NCBI GenBank assembly: GCA_913041075.1
Contig: CAJWGZ010000026.1
Coordinates: forward strand, 1-12,481
Direction: 5' to 3'
Source: an uncultured Fidelibacterota bacterium
GTDB taxonomy: Bacteria; Fidelibacterota; Marinisomatia; Marinisomatales; TCS55
Length of the DNA: 12,481 nucleotides
Notes under the pieces: generated by a model
What the model was told of the DNA's origin: nothing
Databases searched by the model: none
The model's input: the letters and a program-made list of their open reading frames with translations, nothing else
Position numbers and translations under genes: made by a program
Shown here: positions 7,400-12,481 of the stretch, piece by piece
Position numbering within the stretch: the first letter of the stretch is position 1
How the letters are laid out: each line of letters opens with the position of its first letter

Positions 7400-9124
7400 A
7401 TGGAACAAGAATTCAATCCGCAATTTCAAAAGATAGGGGACATACTGGTCCATGAAGGCAAGATAAGCGATAGCCAGCTTAATTCTGCATTAGCTGAGCA
7501 GAAAGTCAGCAAGGAAAAATTAGGAACTGTATTGCTTGATCAGGGTCTAATTACGGAAGACGACCTGATAAAAGTATATTCTATGCAGTTGGGTTATGAT
7601 CTGGCCAGCGATGAAGACTTATTTTCTGCAGATCCTGAAGTTGTGCAAACAATTCCAGAGGACTTTGCAAGACAAAATATGGTTTTAGCCTTACGTAAGT
7701 CTGATACAACAATAGTTATTGCAATGGAAGATCCTGAGGATTTGGTAGCTATAGATTCGCTAAAACGGCTTACAAATCTAAATCCTGAAGTGCTTGTCGC
7801 GAGCCCATCGGGACTTAACCGCGCTCTGGATAAAATATATGGAAAAATTCGGCAAGCAGGGGAAGTAGAAGAAGCAGTAGAAAGTATCAAAGTTATTTCT
7901 GGTGATGAAGAAAACCAGGAAGAAGTTGATCTTTCTCCGGATAAGGTTTCAACAGAAGATGCCCCAATTGTTAAGCTGGTGAATCTGATCCTACAGGAAG
8001 CGATCAAGGAACGAGCTACTGATATTCATCTTGAACCGCAGCAGGATGTTGTTATTGTCCGCATTAGAATTGACGGCGTGCTCCAGACCATTATGACACC
8101 GCCAATATCTTCCTTAAGCGGGTTAGTAACAAGAATAAAGATTCTATCAAATCTTAATATAGCGGAACGGAGATTGCCGCAGGATGGACGATTTACAATA
8201 AAATCATCAAAAAGAGAGATTGATGTACGTGTTGCTGTTCTTCCTACTGTATATGGAGAAAAAACTGTCTTACGATTGCTCGATAAGTCTGGATTCGGAT
8301 TTAGTCTTAAAGGATTGGGATTTGAAGACAAAATGTATCCTATTTTTCGGCGTGTCATTGCTCAGCCCTATGGCATGGTAGTTGTGTCTGGTCCGACTGG
8401 TTCCGGTAAGTCCACTTCGCTTTATGCATCCCTAAAAGAAATAAAGAACGAGGCCACAAATATCACCACAGTTGAAGATCCCGTGGAATACCAGATGGAT
8501 GGTATAAATCAGGTTCAAGTCCATGAAAGCATCGGCCTCACTTTTGCTTCTTCATTACGTTCCATATTAAGGCAGGATCCAGACATATTACTCATCGGTG
8601 AAATCAGGGATGAAGAAACTGCAGATATCGCGGTAAAATTTTCGCTAACTGGTCACCTTGTTTTCTCTACCGTTCATGCCAATGATGCTGCCTCAACAAT
8701 AACGAGGTTATTAGATATAGGTGTCAAACCATTTCTTGTAGGTTCTTGTTTGAATCTGGTAATGGCTCAGCGACTGGTAAGGACTATTTGTGAAAATTGT
8801 AAAGAAGAGTATAGTCCTACCAATGAAGAACTAGATCGCATAAATCTTGAAAAGTCCAGATTGAATGGTAAAAATCTCTTTCAAGGCAAAGGCTGTAGTC
8901 AGTGTCGGAATACAGGGTATCATGGCCGAACTGGTATTTTTGAACTAATACCAATGTCCAGGGCTATCAGGGGTTTGGTTTTTGATAATACTAATGAAGA
9001 CGTGATCCGGCAAAAGGCATTGGAAGAAGGCATGGTCAATCTAAGGGAAAGTGGTATTGAGAAAGTGCTGAATGGAGTAACAACGATATCGGAAGTACTT
9101 CGTTCAACCGTTGAGGATATTTAA
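7400..9124 (+). CDS. pilB: PilB/GspE-type assembly ATPase with N-terminal MshEN domain
   Basis: This is the cytoplasmic hexameric motor that drives pilus or pseudopilus assembly. It has 574 residues, the usual PilB length. The N-terminal domain (about 9-145) is of the MshEN/GspE-N type, with KIGDILVHEGKIS (11-23), L27, L31, Q34 and KLGTVLLDQGLI (40-51). The ATPase core shows RIRIDG and RLPQDGR with the arginines expected of the family, Walker A GPTGSGKST (331-339), an Asp box TTVEDPVEY, Walker B LIGEIRDE with catalytic Glu401, and a His box around STVHAND (His426). A zinc-binding tetracysteine is complete: C464, C467, C499 and C502. The tetracysteine and MshEN domain mark an extension ATPase, not a PilT-type retraction ATPase. 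The ATG lies three bases after the lipoprotein stop; the ribosome-binding site (AGGG at 7386-7389) is weak. No motif is missing. Confidence 0.96.
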   Translation: MEQEFNPQFQKIGDILVHEGKISDSQLNSALAEQKVSKEKLGTVLLDQGLITEDDLIKVYSMQLGYDLASDEDLFSADPEVVQTIPEDFARQNMVLALRKSDTTIVIAMEDPEDLVAIDSLKRLTNLNPEVLVASPSGLNRALDKIYGKIRQAGEVEEAVESIKVISGDEENQEEVDLSPDKVSTEDAPIVKLVNLILQEAIKERATDIHLEPQQDVVIVRIRIDGVLQTIMTPPISSLSGLVTRIKILSNLNIAERRLPQDGRFTIKSSKREIDVRVAVLPTVYGEKTVLRLLDKSGFGFSLKGLGFEDKMYPIFRRVIAQPYGMVVVSGPTGSGKSTSLYASLKEIKNEATNITTVEDPVEYQMDGINQVQVHESIGLTFASSLRSILRQDPDILLIGEIRDEETADIAVKFSLTGHLVFSTVHANDAASTITRLLDIGVKPFLVGSCLNLVMAQRLVRTICENCKEEYSPTNEELDRINLEKSRLNGKNLFQGKGCSQCRNTGYHGRTGIFELIPMSRAIRGLVFDNTNEDVIRQKALEEGMVNLRESGIEKVLNGVTTISEVLRSTVEDI

Positions 9125-10371
9125 TGCCTGCGTATACTTATTTAATCAAAGATGAGGCTGGTGGTCGTAGAGAAGGGGAGGTTAAGGCAGATAATCTTGA
9201 TTTGGCCATGAAAAAACTGTCTGCTGGCAACCAGGTTATTGTCAAACTGGAAGAAGTAGACACAAGTTGGGATTTTATTGGTCCATTTATTGATGAAATA
9301 AATTTATCAATTGAACGTTTTAAAAATAGAATTCCCTTAAGCAATTTGGTGTTTTTTACGCGCCAGTTAGCTACCATGTATTCTGCTGGATTGACTTTGG
9401 AACGAGCCATTCAAGGTCTCGCCAGCGAAGAGCGACATCCAAAGCTGAAGAAGGTATTGACAAATGTCGGTGAAAATATCCGTAAAGGCCTGTCCTTGTC
9501 CGAAGCTTTACAGCGACATCCTGGTGTTTTTTCAACCTTATTTGTTTCATTAACCAAAGCTGGAGAAGTAAGTGGTAACCTAGATGAAATACTAGATGAA
9601 TTAGCAACGTACCTAGAAAACCTCGATGATGTTAGACGAAAAGTTCGGTCCGCCATGACTTACCCTATATTTATGGTTGTTTTTCTTTTTGCAATGATGA
9701 GTGCAATGTTTATGTGGATTATCCCCATGTTTTCAGATGTATATGTTCAATTAGGTGCCAATCTACCTGCTGCCACACGCAAACTGGTTTCCTTAAGTGA
9801 ATGGATAAGCATCAATTTCAGTACTGTCGTTCTGTCATTATTCGGTGTAGCAGCTGGACTCTGGTTGGCGTCGAAGACCCGTCGTGGGGGCTATATCATT
9901 GATTCGATAAAACTAAAAACTCCGGTATTTGGATCATTACTGAATCAATCAATATTAAATAAATTTTCAAAAACAGCAGGAATATTACTTAACGCTGGTG
10001 TGCCGGTTATTGAAGCCATGAACTTGATTGCGAAAATAGTAAGTAATCGTGTTTATGAGGTCGCCATTGGTGATGCGACGGAATACATTCGTGATGGATT
10101 TAATATAACCTCAGCATTACGCCGCACAGAAATTTTCCCTCCTATATTATTACAGTTATCCGCTACAGGAGAAGAAACTGGTGAGTTGGATACACTGTTG
10201 GACAAGGCAGCTGACTATTACTACAAGCAAGTAAATGCCTTGGTAGAACGGATGACCACTCTAATTGAGCCCATATTGATACTTATGGTTGGAGTCATTA
10301 TTGGTGTCATGGTGGTTATTACTTATTTACCTGTTTTTTATTTGGGCGCTGCTTTGCAAACGGGTTTGTAA
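9124..10371 (+). CDS. pilC: PilC/GspF inner-membrane platform protein
   Basis: This 415-residue polytopic inner-membrane protein is the platform that PilB is thought to turn or push during fibre assembly. It has two T2SSF domains. The first (about 78-200) holds FFTRQLATMYSAGLTLERAI (78-97), 'KGLSLSEAL' and 'LTKAGEVSGNLDEIL'. The second (about 280-403) repeats the pattern with FSKTAGILLNAGVPVIEAM (281-299) and LSATGEETGELDTLL (345-359). Three membrane segments are visible at about 180-202, 231-250 and 382-403, the family's topology. The short N-terminal part begins MPAYTYLIKDEAGG, the usual 'm..y.Y...d..G' start. The start ATG shares one base with the pilB stop (TAATG), and GAGGA at 9113-9117 is a good ribosome-binding site. 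Length and motifs are normal. Confidence 0.96.
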   Translation: MPAYTYLIKDEAGGRREGEVKADNLDLAMKKLSAGNQVIVKLEEVDTSWDFIGPFIDEINLSIERFKNRIPLSNLVFFTRQLATMYSAGLTLERAIQGLASEERHPKLKKVLTNVGENIRKGLSLSEALQRHPGVFSTLFVSLTKAGEVSGNLDEILDELATYLENLDDVRRKVRSAMTYPIFMVVFLFAMMSAMFMWIIPMFSDVYVQLGANLPAATRKLVSLSEWISINFSTVVLSLFGVAAGLWLASKTRRGGYIIDSIKLKTPVFGSLLNQSILNKFSKTAGILLNAGVPVIEAMNLIAKIVSNRVYEVAIGDATEYIRDGFNITSALRRTEIFPPILLQLSATGEETGELDTLLDKAADYYYKQVNALVERMTTLIEPILILMVGVIIGVMVVITYLPVFYLGAALQTGL

Positions 10372-11129
10372 TGGATTTCTTGATTTTTTTTACATTCGGT
10401 ACTTTTGTGGGTAGTTTTTTCAATGTGGTTATCTATCGCATGCCACGTGATGAGTCCATAATTAAACCCAGATCACATTGTCCAGCCTGCAAAGCATCCA
10501 TACCTTTTTATCGGAATATTCCCCTGGTATCTTTTATCCTGCAGGCAGGAAAGTGCGCAAATTGCCAAGGTGCAATATCATTGCAATATCCAGCTGTGGA
10601 ATTAATAAATGGACTTATTTGGGGGTGGTCATTTTATACGTTACCATTTCCAGAAGCGGTTACTGCATCGTTTCTCAGTTCCATACTTATTGCGATAGCG
10701 TGGATAGATGCAAGAATATATATGGTTCCCTTGGATCTCATTGTTGCTGGTGTTGTTGTTTTGTTGTTTGCAGTTATTTTTGGTGTCCTATCATACAGTC
10801 AGGTATTATGGGGTATTGCCGCAGGCGTATTATTACCCGGGTTTATGATGGGCTTAACCTGGCTTGTAACCAGGCGTCAGGGCATGGGTTTTGGTGATCT
10901 ACAGTTAGGGTTGATCCTGGGAGCCTGGGTAGGACCGATCGCAATGATACTGACATTGTTTTTTGCATCATTCCTCGGGCTTGTGGCATGGATAGTAATT
11001 TCCATGGTAAAAGGTTTGGATAGGGATAGACCATTACCTTTTGCGCCTTACCTTGTGTTTAGTGCAATTAGTATTTTTTTTGTTAGTGAATATTCTACTA
11101 CATTAATAGATCAATTGATCATGGTATAA
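10371..11129 (+). CDS. pilD: PilD/GspO prepilin peptidase and N-methyltransferase
   Basis: This inner-membrane aspartic protease cleaves the leader of type IV prepilins and pseudopilins and methylates the new N-terminus. The 252 residues include the N-terminal GSFFNVVIYRMPR (14-26) and the zinc-binding pairs C37/C40 and C62/C65 (CPAC, CANC). These mark the bifunctional form that keeps the methyltransferase domain. The two catalytic aspartates are visible as D113 in WIDAR (111-115) and D176 in GFGD (173-176). About seven hydrophobic helices follow the cysteine domain, and PFAPYLVFSA (223-232) matches the conserved C-terminal 'PFGPfla.ga'. The second catalytic motif reads GFGDLQ where GxGDxK is usual, a modest substitution. 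The start overlaps the pilC stop as TAATG and has no clear ribosome-binding site, so translation probably depends on coupling to pilC. Two T8 runs fall in the gene (10384-10391, 11074-11081). Confidence 0.95.
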   Translation: MDFLIFFTFGTFVGSFFNVVIYRMPRDESIIKPRSHCPACKASIPFYRNIPLVSFILQAGKCANCQGAISLQYPAVELINGLIWGWSFYTLPFPEAVTASFLSSILIAIAWIDARIYMVPLDLIVAGVVVLLFAVIFGVLSYSQVLWGIAAGVLLPGFMMGLTWLVTRRQGMGFGDLQLGLILGAWVGPIAMILTLFFASFLGLVAWIVISMVKGLDRDRPLPFAPYLVFSAISIFFVSEYSTTLIDQLIMV

Positions 11130-11138
11130 TGGTATTAC

Positions 11139-11143
11139 AGGGG
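11139..11143 (+). promoter_or_regulatory. Ribosome-binding site of the C25-like gene
   Basis: AGGGG lies five bases before the ATG at 11149, within the 19-base gap after pilD. It supports that start, which also gives a clean signal peptide. The gap holds no hairpin that would suggest a terminator, so read-through from pilD is likely. Confidence 0.7.
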
Positions 11144-11148
11144 TTCAA

Positions 11149-12481
11149 ATGAGTTACAAATCCAAAATAGTTGTTTTAGTGTCCAGCTTATTGGTTGTGT
11201 GTTTTGCCGAGGATGAATTGAAGCGACTCCGCAATGGGTTTGCCGCTCAAGTCAACAATGAGAAAATAACCTATGTTCTAACGGACTACGAACTTCAGGA
11301 TATCATAATAAATGGTCAAACATTCAAGAAACCAATAATCCCTTTTGGAGGCTTATCTGCTGAAGAAGGTGATCCTGTGCTGCCTACGGTTACAACATTT
11401 TATCAGGTCGCACCGAATAAATCATATAGTATTGAGGTCAACATTCAATCTTCGGAATTTGTTGAAAATATTGATATTGCACCGCACCAGACATGGGATC
11501 CGGTGACTGATGAGATCACTTTACCATTCAAACGCAATATAGACTTATATACTTCTGATGAACCATACCCACAAAAGCAAGCCAGTATTTCACAAACGAT
11601 TGTTTTCAGAGATTTACCAGTTGTAAAGGTTGCTTTTACGCCTTTTAGGTACCATCCATTATCTCGCCAACTTGAAATTATTACTTCAGCAGATATAGAT
11701 TTAGTTGAAACTGGTAATATAGAGCCCCTCCAAATCCCGAGTAGAAGATCAAGAGTGTTTGAACCATTATATGAATCAATTGTTGTCAATTACAGTCGAT
11801 CTACTAGTGATGAAGATTATCAAACACCATCAATTCTTTATATACTGCCCAGTAATTCATCCAATCTCATGGCCAACCTGGACATTCTTTTTGAGTGGCG
11901 CCATAAATCCGGGTATGTTGTGAATTATGTTTCAACAAGTACCACTGGTAGTTCAACCAGTTCAATAAAAAACTATATTAGTAATGCCTATGGCAGTTGG
12001 ACTGATCCACCAGAATATGTTGCCTTGGTTGGCGATGCCAACGGTAGTTACTCAATTCCTACATATTTTGAAAATTATAGTTCTTATAATGGGGAAGGAG
12101 ATCATCCTTATTCACAATTGGTTGGGGGTGATATTTTACCCGAAGTAATCCTTGGCAGATTATCGTTTAGTTCAACTACAGAACTGGCAACCATAATCAA
12201 CAAAACTGTCCAGTATGAAACAAATCCATATGTTAGCCAGAATTGGTTTCATAGTGCTTCCATGGTTGGGGATCCTTCTTCATCAGGTATTTCTACTATC
12301 ATTACCTGCGAAAATATTAGAGAAATAATGGAATTTCAGGGCTATGACGATGTTCGTACTATTTACAACTCTCCATTCCCATCCCAGATGGTTTCTGATT
12401 TGAACGCTGGCTTAACTTTCTTTAATTATCGTGGCTACTGGGGGGTAAGTGGTTTTGGAAATGGTAATATAAATAGCCTTT
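11149..12481 (+). CDS. Exported gingipain-like (peptidase C25 family) protein, 3' partial
   Basis: The frame is open from the ATG at 11149 to the right edge (444 codons, no stop). A signal peptide covers about residues 1-20 (hydrophobic 7-19, likely cleavage after CFA). Residues about 25-215 look like a C25 propeptide: FGGLSAEEGDPVLPTVTTFY (66-85) matches the 'G.P.lP' segment of that family. The peptidase-like domain starts near SILYILP (228-234). It contains the 'EWRHKSGY' helix end, YVALVGDA (290-297), GDHPYSQLVGGD (317-328) and EVILGRLSF (332-340), which parallel the gingipain 'sDh.Y.ql.G.D...ev.iGR.s' block. Where gingipains have NYTGHG with the catalytic His, this protein reads NYRGYWG (426-432). 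The catalytic Cys region and any C-terminal sorting domain would lie beyond the window. It may be a divergent or inactive member acting as a binding or surface protein. The link to the pilus genes is by co-orientation and a 19-base gap only. Confidence 0.8.
   Translation, partial: MSYKSKIVVLVSSLLVVCFAEDELKRLRNGFAAQVNNEKITYVLTDYELQDIIINGQTFKKPIIPFGGLSAEEGDPVLPTVTTFYQVAPNKSYSIEVNIQSSEFVENIDIAPHQTWDPVTDEITLPFKRNIDLYTSDEPYPQKQASISQTIVFRDLPVVKVAFTPFRYHPLSRQLEIITSADIDLVETGNIEPLQIPSRRSRVFEPLYESIVVNYSRSTSDEDYQTPSILYILPSNSSNLMANLDILFEWRHKSGYVVNYVSTSTTGSSTSSIKNYISNAYGSWTDPPEYVALVGDANGSYSIPTYFENYSSYNGEGDHPYSQLVGGDILPEVILGRLSFSSTTELATIINKTVQYETNPYVSQNWFHSASMVGDPSSSGISTIITCENIREIMEFQGYDDVRTIYNSPFPSQMVSDLNAGLTFFNYRGYWGVSGFGNGNINSL

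Noticed and set aside
1349..9656. Minus-strand ORFs of 64-137 codons opposite the pilus genes
   Set aside because: They lie wholly or almost wholly inside well-supported + strand genes, have low-complexity Ser/Arg-rich products and show no ribosome-binding site or recognisable domain.
10384..10391. T8 run near the start of pilD (and another at 11074-11081) as slippage sites
   Set aside because: Runs of T are common in AT-rich DNA encoding Phe-rich membrane segments; the frame is intact and nothing else suggests recoding.
10478..10897. A 139-codon + strand ORF inside pilD
   Set aside because: It is an out-of-frame shadow of pilD, whose cysteine pairs and catalytic aspartates are intact in the main frame.
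11130..11148. Terminator or promoter between pilD and the C25-like gene
   Set aside because: The 19-base gap holds no inverted repeat with a T run and no credible -35/-10 pair.
11445..11789. A 114-codon minus-strand ORF
   Set aside because: It lies opposite the propeptide-like region of the C25-like gene, which is open over 444 codons with a signal peptide and family motifs.

Overview
This window is one uninterrupted, gene-dense stretch in which every gene reads on the + strand. It encodes the core assembly machine of a type IV pilus / type II secretion-like system. The order is: a PilX/DUF4900-like pilus-associated protein (cut by the left edge), PilM, PilN, PilO, a PilP/GspC-like protein, a secretin, a large Ig-repeat lipoprotein, PilB/GspE ATPase, PilC/GspF, PilD prepilin peptidase, and the first 444 codons of a gingipain-like (peptidase C25 family) exported protein cut by the right edge. 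The DNA is AT-rich (I estimate about 40% GC). Outer-membrane components together with a C25-family protein point to a diderm bacterium, plausibly of the FCB superphylum. Candidatus Neomarinimicrobiota (Marinimicrobia/SAR406) is my best guess, but it rests on gene content and general look, not on a marker gene.

Layout. Positions 1-5445 hold the pilus-associated protein and the alignment complex plus outer-membrane channel. The first four junctions are all 4-base ATGA stop/start overlaps (1230, 2279, 2878, 3450), the sign of a translationally coupled operon. The secretin (3988-5445) runs 11 bases into a 653-residue lipoprotein with about five Ig-like units (5435-7396). The cytoplasmic and inner-membrane motor follows: PilB (7400-9124), PilC (9124-10371) and PilD (10371-11129), joined by two TAATG junctions. 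After a 19-base gap comes the C25-like protein (11149 to the end). The largest gap is 19 bases, so there is no long intergenic region, and I see no convincing internal promoter, terminator, RNA gene, CRISPR array or mobile element.

How the parts fit (family knowledge plus inference). PilM (cytoplasmic, actin-like) binds the N-terminal tail of PilN. PilN and PilO form the inner-membrane dimer. The PilP/GspC-like protein bridges to the secretin, the outer-membrane pore. PilB powers assembly through the PilC platform, and PilD matures the prepilins. No pilin and no PilT retraction ATPase lie in the window, so whether this makes a retractile pilus, a pseudopilus for secretion, or both cannot be told from here. 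The least conventional parts are the Ig-repeat lipoprotein placed between the secretin and the ATPase, an 8-G run inside its gene, the membrane-anchored (not lipoprotein) PilP-like protein, and the C25-like protein, which seems to lack the family's catalytic histidine.
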